Below, piece by piece: positions 9,794-16,912 of a stretch of DNA of 64,000 nucleotides. The stretch is from Variovorax sp. J2L1-78. Its GTDB lineage: Bacteria > Pseudomonadota > Gammaproteobacteria > Burkholderiales > Burkholderiaceae_C. The position numbers and the translations under genes were made by a program. The first letter of the stretch is position 1; each line of letters begins with the position of its first letter. The DNA lies in contig NZ_JASZYB010000001.1 in NCBI RefSeq assembly GCF_030317205.1, positions 2,418,001 to 2,482,000 of the forward strand, read 5' to 3'. The notes below the pieces were generated by a model. It made no database searches, had not been told where the DNA came from, and was given only the letters and a program-made list of their open reading frames with translations.

Positions 9794-10735
9794 TCAGAGC
9801 TTGACGCGTGGATCGACCACCGCGTACAGCAGGTCGATCGAGAAGTTGATGAGCACGTAGATGGCTGCGATCACGAGCAGCGCACCCTGGATCACCGGGT
9901 AGTCGCGGCGCAGCACCGCATTGACCACCAGGTTGCCGACGCCGGGCAGGCCGAACACCGTCTCGGTGATCACCGCGCCGCCGATCATCAGCGCGATGGT
10001 CAGGCCCAGCACCGTGACGATCGGCACCAGCGCATTGCGCAGCGCGTGCTTGAGCACCACCACGCTTTCCGACAGGCCCTTGGAACGCGCGGTGCGCACA
10101 TAGTCCTCGCCCAGCACGTCGAGCATCGAGGCGCGCGTGAAGCGGATGATCAACGCCGAGTTCAGCAGGCCCAGCACGGTCGCCGGCAGCACCAGCGCAT
10201 GCAGACGCTCGGCCAGCGGCGCCCCGGGCGCGCCGTAGCCCGACACCGGGAACCAGCCGAAGGACACGGCGAAGATCTGGATGAGCACCAGCCCCAGCCA
10301 GAAGCTCGGAATGCTGGCGCCGAGCATCGCGATGCCCGTGAAGAGCTGGTCGACCGCACGGCCGCGGAACACCGCCGACACGATGCCGCAGGGCAGGCCG
10401 ATCAGTGCGGCGATGCCCACGGCCATCAGTGCGAGCAGCGCGGTGGGCTCGGCGCGTTCCCACAGGGCCTGGGTCACCGGACGCTGCAGGAAGATCGACG
10501 TGCCCAGGTTGCCCTGCAGCACCTCGCGCAACCAGTAGCCGAACTGCAGCGGCAGCGGCTTGTCGAGGCCGTATTCCTTCTGCACCCGCGCGATGTCCGC
10601 CGCCGTGGCCTGGTCGCCCAGCAGCACCGAGATCGGGTCGCCCGACGCCGCGCGCGTGAGGATGAACACCAGCACCGCGACGATGGCGAGCACGACGAGC
10701 ATGCCGAAGGCACGCGAGGCGATGTAGCGCAGCAT
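9794..10735 (-). CDS. Oligopeptide/dipeptide ABC transporter permease (OppB/DppB type)
   Basis: 313-residue permease. The N-terminal helix (GMLVVLAIVAVLVFILTRAA) is followed by the periplasmic segment YGLDKPLPLQFGYWLREVL and the OppB mark GNLGTSI. The EAA loop is DYVRTARSKGLSESVVVLKHALRN. The C-terminal region reads TVFGLPGVGNLVVNAVLRRDYP, typical of the family. It starts 9 bases after the binding-protein stop, so transcription comes from the 12307 side. Confidence 0.93.
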   Translation of the reverse strand: MLRYIASRAFGMLVVLAIVAVLVFILTRAASGDPISVLLGDQATAADIARVQKEYGLDKPLPLQFGYWLREVLQGNLGTSIFLQRPVTQALWERAEPTALLALMAVGIAALIGLPCGIVSAVFRGRAVDQLFTGIAMLGASIPSFWLGLVLIQIFAVSFGWFPVSGYGAPGAPLAERLHALVLPATVLGLLNSALIIRFTRASMLDVLGEDYVRTARSKGLSESVVVLKHALRNALVPIVTVLGLTIALMIGGAVITETVFGLPGVGNLVVNAVLRRDYPVIQGALLVIAAIYVLINFSIDLLYAVVDPRVKL

Positions 10736-10744
10736 GGGGCAGGC

Positions 10745-12307
10745 TTACTTGATCTTCGCGTTCCAGAAGAACGGCCAGGTCGCGGGCTGGTAGTTGTCCA
10801 GGGCCGGGCTCTTGGCCGACAGGCCGTTGAACTTGCCCACGTTCACGTAGGGCACCTCGTCGTACACCACCTGCTGCACCTTGCCCCACAGCGCGCCGCG
10901 CTTGGCCGGGTCGCTCTCGACATTGAAGGCCTGCAGCGCCGCCTTCTTGGCGGGCGTGTCCCACCAGCCCGGCGCGCCGTCGCCCAGTTGCGGCGGCGAG
11001 AGCATCGGCTCGGGGAACTGGCCCGAATGGGTGACGTAGACGTCCCACAGCTTCGAGTCGTTGCGGCGCTGCACCAGCGTCGCCCAGTCGACGACGTTCA
11101 GCTCAACCTTGAAGCCGGCGCGCTTGAGTTGCTCGGCCATCAGCAGCGACATGTTGTAGTGGAAGTCGTACTGGCGGCTGGTCAGCACGCGGATCGGCTC
11201 GCCCTTGTAGCCGGCCTTGGCCGCGGCCTCCTTGGCCTTCGGCGCATTGCGCTGGTTGTACAGATCGCCGCCCGCCGTCGAATAGAAGGGCGAGCCCTTC
11301 GGGAAATGGTTGGCCTCGGCCGTGAAGAAGCGCGTGTCGCCGAAACCGGCGGCCAGCATCTCGCCCTCGCCCATCGCGGTCTGGATCGCCTGGCGCACGG
11401 CCTGGCTGGCGGCCACGCCTTCCTTGGTGTTGAACACGATGTAGGGGAAGCCGAAGGACGGCGTGAGGATCGGCACCGTCTTGCCACCGGACTTCTCCAG
11501 GCGCGGCAGGGCTTCCACCGGCAGCAGGTCCGCGAAGTCGTACTGGCCGGCCAGCGCACCTTCGACGCGGGTGCTGGCGTTGGGCACCGGCACGAAGCGC
11601 AGTTCCTCGATCGCGGCCTCGCGCTTGCCGCCGTAGCCGCTCGCGGGTTCCTTGCGCGATGCGTACTTGTCGAAGCGCGTGAGCAGCACGTACTGGTCGG
11701 GGCGGCGCTCCTTGAACTTGTACGGGCCGGTGCCGACGAAGTCCTTCAGCGGCTGCGCGATCGACTCCTTCGCCATGATCGCGGCCATGCCGCTGGGCAG
11801 CGCCAGCTGCGACAGCAGCGGCGCATAGGGTGCCTTCAACACGATCTCGACCGCCAGCGGGCCCTTGGCCTGGAGGCTCGCGATTTCCTTGCCCACGGCC
11901 TTGCCGCGCGGCGACTGCTCGATCCAGCGCTGCAGGCTCGCCACCACGTCGTCGGCGGTCAGCTCGCGGCCGCTGTGCAGCATCACGCCCTTGCGCAGCG
12001 CGATGGCGTAGGTCTTGCCGTCGGCCGAGATCTTGGGCATGGCTTCGGCCAGCATCGGCACCACGTTCCACTTGGCATCGAAGGTGTAGAGCGTCTCGTA
12101 GACGTGCTGCATGATGGTTCCGACCAGGTCGGCGGTGGACGCCATCGGGTCGAGCGTCTGGGGCTCGGCGACCATCGCCAGCGTGGCGAAGTTGCGCGGG
12201 GCCTGGGCCTGGGCCGGCGCCACGGCGCACAGCGCGGCCACGAGGGAGGCACCCAGCACGACGCGTCGGCGCAGCGCGGGAAGGTGGACAGAGGCACGGT
12301 CGATCAT
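10745..12307 (-). CDS. ABC transporter substrate-binding protein, family 5 (peptide/nickel type)
   Basis: 520-residue periplasmic binding protein with an N-terminal signal (RRRVVLGASLVAALCAVAPAQAQA, somewhat Tat-like). The early EPQTLDPMASTADLV and the segment with GTGPYKFKERRPDQYVLL are classical for family 5. The start was set at the ATG at 12307 because GGAG lies seven bases upstream; the in-frame TTG five codons earlier lies within that ribosome-binding region. It is the first gene of the minus-strand importer and catabolic block. Its ligand is unknown; the neighbours suggest acylated or D-amino-acid-containing peptides. Confidence 0.9.
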   Translation of the reverse strand: MIDRASVHLPALRRRVVLGASLVAALCAVAPAQAQAPRNFATLAMVAEPQTLDPMASTADLVGTIMQHVYETLYTFDAKWNVVPMLAEAMPKISADGKTYAIALRKGVMLHSGRELTADDVVASLQRWIEQSPRGKAVGKEIASLQAKGPLAVEIVLKAPYAPLLSQLALPSGMAAIMAKESIAQPLKDFVGTGPYKFKERRPDQYVLLTRFDKYASRKEPASGYGGKREAAIEELRFVPVPNASTRVEGALAGQYDFADLLPVEALPRLEKSGGKTVPILTPSFGFPYIVFNTKEGVAASQAVRQAIQTAMGEGEMLAAGFGDTRFFTAEANHFPKGSPFYSTAGGDLYNQRNAPKAKEAAAKAGYKGEPIRVLTSRQYDFHYNMSLLMAEQLKRAGFKVELNVVDWATLVQRRNDSKLWDVYVTHSGQFPEPMLSPPQLGDGAPGWWDTPAKKAALQAFNVESDPAKRGALWGKVQQVVYDEVPYVNVGKFNGLSAKSPALDNYQPATWPFFWNAKIK

Positions 12308-12340
12308 GGGGAGCTCCTTCAAGAGGTCAGGCGGAGAGAT

Positions 12341-12355
12341 TGAAATTTACTTTCT
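12341..12355. promoter_or_regulatory. Candidate operator, copy 1 (TGAAA-TTTAC-TTTCT)
   Basis: Imperfect inverted repeat 34 bases upstream of the importer start at 12307, where a promoter would lie. It matches copy 2 at 12425 in 13 of 15 bases. Assigning it to the RpiR regulator of the same block is an inference. Confidence 0.55.
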
Positions 12356-12424
12356 CTTTTCACCGACTCTGAAGCATCAAGCATGCCAAATCATCCGTGA
12401 TTACCCGCTATTCCTCGGCGTCAC

Positions 12425-12439
12425 TGAAATATACTTTCA
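12425..12439. promoter_or_regulatory. Candidate operator, copy 2 (TGAAA-TATAC-TTTCA)
   Basis: Perfect 5-bp inverted repeat with a 5-bp spacer, 60 bases upstream of ridA. Its start is 84 bases from that of copy 1, about eight helical turns, so one protein could bind both sites on the same face of the DNA. Confidence 0.55.
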
Positions 12440-12498
12440 AACACATCCCGGCTGAGTCCTTGGCCGATGCCTTTTTCGTCCCTGCCACTGGAGCCCGC

Positions 12499-12888
12499 AT
12501 GCCCCTCGAATACCTCGGTGCCGAACCCACCACCTCCGACCGCCAGCCGCGCCCCTTCTCGCCGGCCGTGCGCGCAGGGGACTTCATCTATGTATCGGGC
12601 CAGGTCCCGGCCGATGCCAACGGCGAGATCGTCGTCGGCGGCATCGAAGCGCAGACGCGCCAGGTGATGGAGAACCTCAAGGCCGTGCTGGCGATGGCCG
12701 GCGCCACGCTCGACGACGTGTGCAAGAGCACCGTCTGGCTGCAGGACGCGCGCGACTTCGGTGCGTTCAACCGCATCTACATGGGCTATTTCGGTGCCGG
12801 CAAGCCCGCGCGCTCGACCACCGAGGCGCGGCTGATGGTCGACGCGAAGGTCGAGATCGACGTGGTGGCCTACAAGCCGAAGAACTGA
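12499..12888 (+). CDS. ridA: RidA family (YjgF/YER057c/UK114) reactive-imine deaminase
   Basis: 129 residues, the usual length. The family pattern is complete: PFSPAVRAGDFIYVSGQVPAD, then GGIEAQTRQVMENLKAVLAMAG, VCKSTVWLQD and the C-terminal ARSTTEARLMVDAKVEIDVVAY. The arginine before STTEARL is the substrate-binding residue of active members. These enzymes hydrolyse enamines/imines such as 2-aminoacrylate released by PLP dehydratases. It is divergent from the importer/deacylase block across the operator pair, so it probably detoxifies the intermediate made by the enzyme at 5437-6738. The ATG at 12499 fits the family start; an in-frame GTG at 12397 would add residues unlike the family. Confidence 0.9.
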   Translation: MPLEYLGAEPTTSDRQPRPFSPAVRAGDFIYVSGQVPADANGEIVVGGIEAQTRQVMENLKAVLAMAGATLDDVCKSTVWLQDARDFGAFNRIYMGYFGAGKPARSTTEARLMVDAKVEIDVVAYKPKN

Positions 12889-12918
12889 AGAAGGCGCGGG
12901 TGCGCCACGGCACCGGCC

Positions 12919-13356
12919 TTACAGCACCTTCTTGACGATCTGGCGGTCGTTCACCATCCAGTCGGCCGTCTTGAAGAACGAATCGCGCAGGCGCGCACGC
13001 AGCGCCTCGTCGACACCGGTCTCACCCATCGCCTGGTCCATGCAGGCCAGCCACTGATCGCGCTCGGCGAGGCCGATGGTGTGGCCGCCGATGCTCTGCG
13101 GCAGATGGCGTGCGCGCAGCATCGGGTGGCCGAAGCGGTCGGTGTAGTGCTGCGGGCCGCCGAGCCAGCCGCACAGGAACCAGAAGAGCCGCTGGCGCGC
13201 GTTGTCGAGCGTGTTGCCGTGCACCGCGCGCAGGCGTGCGTACGCCGGCTCGAGGTCCATCAGGTCGTAGAAGCGGTCGACCAGCGCCTGCACGGCGGGC
13301 TCGCCGCCGATCCATTCGAAGGGGCTGTCGACGGGGGGCTTGTCTTGGATCTGCAT
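12919..13356 (-). CDS. Group II truncated haemoglobin (trHbO / YjbI type)
   Basis: 145-residue haem protein of the 2-over-2 globin fold. The N-terminal GGEPAVQALVDRFYDLMD helix, the CGWLGGPQHYTDRFGHPMLRARH segment with the proximal histidine (RARH), and the tryptophan of the G helix (RDQWLACMDQAM) mark group II. Such proteins bind oxygen or nitric oxide and are tied to redox or nitrosative stress. It is convergent with ridA and lies 30 bases past the tupA stop on the same strand, but I see no functional link. The start ATG at 13356 gives the normal family length. Confidence 0.92.
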   Translation of the reverse strand: MQIQDKPPVDSPFEWIGGEPAVQALVDRFYDLMDLEPAYARLRAVHGNTLDNARQRLFWFLCGWLGGPQHYTDRFGHPMLRARHLPQSIGGHTIGLAERDQWLACMDQAMGETGVDEALRARLRDSFFKTADWMVNDRQIVKKVL

Positions 13357-13385
13357 GCGCCGATTGTCGGCGCAGGCGCCATCCC

Positions 13386-14237
13386 TTATTTCGCGTTCGG
13401 GAAGAACAGCTGCTCGCCGCCGATCTTGTAGCTCGCGATGGTCGACTGCCCGGCCGGCGACGTCACCCAGTCGACGAACTTCTGCGCGTCGGTGCTGTTG
13501 AGGTTGGGGAATTTGGTCGGGCTCACGACCATCACGCCGTACTGGTTGAAGAGCCGCTTGTCGCCCTCGACCACGACCGCCAGGTCGGCCCGGTTCTTGA
13601 AGCTCAGCCAGGTGCCGCGGTCGGCCAGCACGTAGCTGCCGTTCGAGGCCGCGATGTTCAGCGCCGGGCCCATGCCGCAGCCGCATTCCTTGTAGCCGCT
13701 GCCCTTCTTGTCGTTGGGCACCGGCTGGCCGGCATCGGCCACGCCGGTCTGCGTCCAGAGGCGGCGCTCGGCGGCGTCGGTGCCGCTCTTGTCGCCGCGC
13801 GAGACGAAGGGCGCGTTGGCGCCGGCGATCTTCTTGAGCGCCGCGACGATGTCGTTGCCCTTCACGCCGACCGGATCGTTCTTCGGCCCGATCAGCACGA
13901 AGTCGTTGTACATGACGGGCAGCCGCTTCGCCGCGAAGCCTTCGGCGACGAACTTCTCCTCGGCCGCGGTGTCGTGCACGAAGAGCACATCGGCATCGCC
14001 GCGCCGGGCCATGTCGATGGCCTGGCCGGTGCCCACGGCCACGACCTTGGTGTCGACGCCGGTCGCCTGCTTGAAGGCCGGCAGCAGATGCGAGAACAGG
14101 CCCGACTGTTCGGTCGACGTGGTCGAGGCCATGGTGAGGGGGCCGGCCTGGGCCGCGGCACCGAAAGAGACGAAGGACACGAAGGCCACGGCAGCAGCCA
14201 CTGGGCGCAGCGCGCGCCGGAGGGATTTGAGGGTCAT
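13386..14237 (-). CDS. tupA: Tungstate ABC transporter substrate-binding protein TupA
   Basis: 283-residue periplasmic oxyanion-binding protein with a signal peptide (AVAFVSFVSFGAAAQA). The TupA ligand motifs are visible: TMASTTSTEQSGL at the mature N-terminus and FVSRGDKSGTDAAERRLW in the middle. It also has the family segment KECGCGMGPALNIA. These separate it from sulfate and molybdate (ModA) binders. The start overlaps the ATPase stop by ATGA. It supplies tungstate (or molybdate) for pterin enzymes such as the formate dehydrogenases encoded later in the window. Confidence 0.9.
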   Translation of the reverse strand: MTLKSLRRALRPVAAAVAFVSFVSFGAAAQAGPLTMASTTSTEQSGLFSHLLPAFKQATGVDTKVVAVGTGQAIDMARRGDADVLFVHDTAAEEKFVAEGFAAKRLPVMYNDFVLIGPKNDPVGVKGNDIVAALKKIAGANAPFVSRGDKSGTDAAERRLWTQTGVADAGQPVPNDKKGSGYKECGCGMGPALNIAASNGSYVLADRGTWLSFKNRADLAVVVEGDKRLFNQYGVMVVSPTKFPNLNSTDAQKFVDWVTSPAGQSTIASYKIGGEQLFFPNAK

Positions 14238-14941
14238 GCGAGTTCTCCTTTGACGAACAGGTGGGCCGCTTCCGGCAGCGGCCCGTGAAAGAAATCGTGT
14301 ACCGGCAGGTCGGCCACCACGCGGCCCTGCTCGAGGTAGACGACGCGCGTGGCGAGCCGCTTGACCTGCCCGAGGTTGTGGCTGGCGAAGATCAGCGTGC
14401 GGCCCGCGGCGGCCTCGGCGATGAGCGCCTCGACCTCGCGCTTGGCGGTGGGGTCGAGGCTGGCCGTCGGCTCGTCGAGCAGCAGCACCTCCGGGTGCAG
14501 CACCCAGGCACGCGCGAGCGCAAGTCGCTGCTGCTGGCCGCCCGAGAGCGTGCGTGCGTTGCGCGCAGCGAGCTCGGTCATGCCGACGCGGCCCAGCGCC
14601 TCGAGCGCCGCCTGCCGGGCCGCACGCCAACCGCCGCCGCGCAGCCAGAGCGCGAGCGCGACATTGGTCGCCACGCTCGCGCGCAGCATGTGCGGCCGCT
14701 GGAACAGCATCGCCTGCCGTGAACGCGGCGCGCGTTGCAGCATCGCGCCCGATGCATGCGGCACCAGGCCGTGCAGCAAGCGCAGCAGCGTGCTCTTGCC
14801 GCTGCCGTTGGCGCCGATCAGGGCGACGCGTTCGCCGGCGCCGATCGACAGCGTGGCGCCGCGCAGCGCCGGCACATGGCCGAAGCGCACCTCGACGTCG
14901 TGCAAGGCGAACAGCGTTTCGCCCGGCCGCAGATCGCTCAT
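14234..14941 (-). CDS. tupC: Tungstate ABC transporter ATP-binding protein TupC
   Basis: 235-residue ABC ATPase with Walker A GANGSGKST, Q-loop AMLFQRPHMLR, signature LSGGQQQR, Walker B VLLLDEPTASLD and FASHN. It lacks the C-terminal TOBE extension of ModC and stops soon after the nucleotide-binding domain, as TupC does. It overlaps tupB upstream and tupA downstream by four bases each, a tightly coupled operon. Confidence 0.9.
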   Translation of the reverse strand: MSDLRPGETLFALHDVEVRFGHVPALRGATLSIGAGERVALIGANGSGKSTLLRLLHGLVPHASGAMLQRAPRSRQAMLFQRPHMLRASVATNVALALWLRGGGWRAARQAALEALGRVGMTELAARNARTLSGGQQQRLALARAWVLHPEVLLLDEPTASLDPTAKREVEALIAEAAAGRTLIFASHNLGQVKRLATRVVYLEQGRVVADLPVHDFFHGPLPEAAHLFVKGELA

Positions 14942-15678
14942 GCGATTTGCCCCCCACGCATCGCCTCGGCCACACCGCCGTCGGCGCGCTCGCGCCAGCC
15001 GCGCAGCGCCGCGATCGCGAGGTTGAGCACCAGCACCACCAGCAGCAGCACGATGCCCAGCGCCACCGCCAGCGGCAGGTCGCCCTTGCTGGTCTCCAGC
15101 GCGATGGCCGTGGTCATGACGCGCGTGAAGCCGTCGATGTTGCCGCCCACCACCATCACCGCACCCACCTCCGACACGGCGCGGCCGAAGGCGGCGATCA
15201 GCACGGTGATCAGCGCGTAGCGCTCGTCGGCGGCGATCAGCAGCGAGCGGAGCAGCGGCCTGGCGCCGAGCGAGCGCAGCTGCTCGCCGTGCCCGCGGTC
15301 GGCGTCCTCGATGACCTGGCGCGTGAGCGCGGTGACCATCGGCAGCACCAGCACCGTCTGCGCCAGCACCATGGCCTTGAACGAGAAGAGCCAGCCCAGG
15401 AAGCCCAGCGGCCCCGAACGCGACAGCAGCAGGTAGATGACGAGGCCCACCACCACCGAGGGCAGTGCGAGGAAGGTGTTGAGCACCGCCAGCACCACCG
15501 CGCGGCCCTGGAAGCGCGCCACGGCGAGCCAGGCGCCGAGCAGCAGGCCGACGCCGCAGGCCAGCACGCAGGATGTGGCGCTGACGGCCAGCGAACGGCC
15601 GACGATGGCGAGCAGCACCGGATCGGCGGACGCGATCAGGTGAGCAGCGGCTGTGACGCTGTCAGTGAATGTATTCAT
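14938..15678 (-). CDS. tupB: Tungstate ABC transporter permease TupB
   Basis: 246-residue inner-membrane permease of the ModB/TupB type with about five or six transmembrane helices. The coupling loop is LRSLGARPLLRSLLIAADERYALITV, and GRAVSEVGAVMVVGGNIDGFTRVMTTAIALE is characteristic of TupB-type permeases. It is the first gene of tupBCA. Its start lies 37 bases from the palindrome at 15716-15739. Confidence 0.9.
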   Translation of the reverse strand: MNTFTDSVTAAAHLIASADPVLLAIVGRSLAVSATSCVLACGVGLLLGAWLAVARFQGRAVVLAVLNTFLALPSVVVGLVIYLLLSRSGPLGFLGWLFSFKAMVLAQTVLVLPMVTALTRQVIEDADRGHGEQLRSLGARPLLRSLLIAADERYALITVLIAAFGRAVSEVGAVMVVGGNIDGFTRVMTTAIALETSKGDLPLAVALGIVLLLVVLVLNLAIAALRGWRERADGGVAEAMRGGQIA

Positions 15679-15715
15679 CGTGGTGCGGGGCGAGTATCGG
15701 GTTGCGCAACCGCCA

Positions 15716-15739
15716 ACCTATGCACGCCCTTGCATAGGT
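15716..15739. promoter_or_regulatory. Candidate operator between tupBCA and its regulator
   Basis: Perfect 9-bp inverted repeat, ACCTATGCA-N6-TGCATAGGT, in the 115-bp divergent intergenic region. The geometry (long arms, 6-bp spacer) is like oxyanion-regulator boxes such as ModE sites, but the half-site sequence differs. Binding by the neighbouring regulator is inferred. Confidence 0.65.
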
Positions 15740-15793
15740 GGATGCGCATAATCGCGCCGCAGAACGACACGCCCTCTTCTCTTCTTTTCCCTC

Positions 15794-16894
15794 GTGCACC
15801 CCATCGAACTTTCCTACGCCATCGCCCCGCGCCGCAGCGGCCGCGCCATGGTGCGCAACCCGCTGATGACGCTGCTGCAGGCCGTGCGCGACCACGGCTC
15901 GATCTCTGCGGCAGCGCGTGCGGTCGGTCTGTCGTACCGCCATGTGTGGGGCGAACTCAAGCGCTGGGAAGAGACGCTGGGCCACGCGCTGGTGATGAGC
16001 GAACAGGGCCAGCGCGCGCACCTCTCGGAGTTCGGCGACAAGCTGCTGTGGGCCGAGCGCCAGGCGCAGGCGCGGCTGGCCCCGCAGATCGAGGCGCTGC
16101 ACGCCGAGCTCGAACGCGCCTTCGCAGTCGCCTTCGACCCGCGCACGCATGTGCTCAGCCTGCAGGCCAGCCACGACGACGCGCTGGCACTGCTGCGCAC
16201 GCAGGCGGCCGGTGCGCGGCTGCAGCTCGACATCCAGTTCACCGGCAGCGTGGACGCCATCCGCGCACTCAACCAGGGCCGCTGCGTGATGGCAGGCTTC
16301 CACACGCTCGAGGAGCCGCCGCGCGGCTCGCTGGCGCAGCGCACCTACCAGCCGCTGCTCAAGCCGGGGCAGCACAAGCTGATCGGCTTCGCGCGGCGCA
16401 CGCAGGGGCTGATCGTGGGGGCAGGAAACCCGCTGGCGCTGCGCTCGCTGGGCGACGTGGTGCAGCGCCGCGCCCGCTACGTGAACCGCGCCATCGGCAC
16501 GGGCACGCGGCTGCTGTTCGACGAGCTGCTGGCCGGCGCGTCGCTGTCGCCCGAAGACGTGGAGGGCCACGACCGCATCGAGCCTTCGCACGCCGCCGTC
16601 GCGCATGCCGTGGCCTCGGGCGAAGCGGAAGCGGGCCTCGGCCTCGAATCGGCCGCGCGCGAAGCGGGCCTGGGCTTCGTGCCGCTGGTGCGCGAGCGCT
16701 ACCACCTGGCTTGCCTGAAGGACGCGCTGAAACAGCCGGCCATCAAGGCGCTGCTGACCGTGCTGCGCGGCGCGCAGTGGCAGCACCAGCTGGGCACCCT
16801 GCCCGGCTACAAGAGCGTGGCGAGCGGCGAGGTGCAGTCGCTCAGCGCGCTGCTGCCGTGGTGGACCTTCAAGGACCGCAAGCCCGCCGCTTGA
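15794..16894 (+). CDS. ModE/LysR-type helix-turn-helix regulator with a periplasmic-binding-like domain
   Basis: 366 residues. The N-terminal winged helix (LMTLLQAVRDHGSISAAARAVGLSYRHVWGELKRWE) is of the ModE/LysR type. The C-terminal two thirds (about residue 130 onward) resemble a substrate-binding-protein fold (LSLQASHDDALALLR, GSVDAIRALNQGRCVMAGFH, NRAIGTGTRLLFDELLA), not the TOBE domains of ModE. It is divergent from tupBCA, so it probably senses tungstate, molybdate or molybdopterin and represses uptake through the repeat at 15716-15739. The start is a GTG at 15794; an in-frame ATG at 15848 is the alternative. Confidence 0.82.
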   Translation: MHPIELSYAIAPRRSGRAMVRNPLMTLLQAVRDHGSISAAARAVGLSYRHVWGELKRWEETLGHALVMSEQGQRAHLSEFGDKLLWAERQAQARLAPQIEALHAELERAFAVAFDPRTHVLSLQASHDDALALLRTQAAGARLQLDIQFTGSVDAIRALNQGRCVMAGFHTLEEPPRGSLAQRTYQPLLKPGQHKLIGFARRTQGLIVGAGNPLALRSLGDVVQRRARYVNRAIGTGTRLLFDELLAGASLSPEDVEGHDRIEPSHAAVAHAVASGEAEAGLGLESAAREAGLGFVPLVRERYHLACLKDALKQPAIKALLTVLRGAQWQHQLGTLPGYKSVASGEVQSLSALLPWWTFKDRKPAA

Positions 16895-16912
16895 TTCGCG
16901 GCCGGCTCGCGC

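Noticed and set aside
12397..12888. Longer RidA start at an upstream GTG
   Set aside because: It would add 34 residues unlike the family and put the operator copy 2 inside the gene; the ATG at 12499 gives the normal length.
13386..14237. Molybdate-binding ModA or sulfate-binding protein
   Set aside because: The TTSTEQSGL and SRGDKSGT motifs are those of the TupA type.
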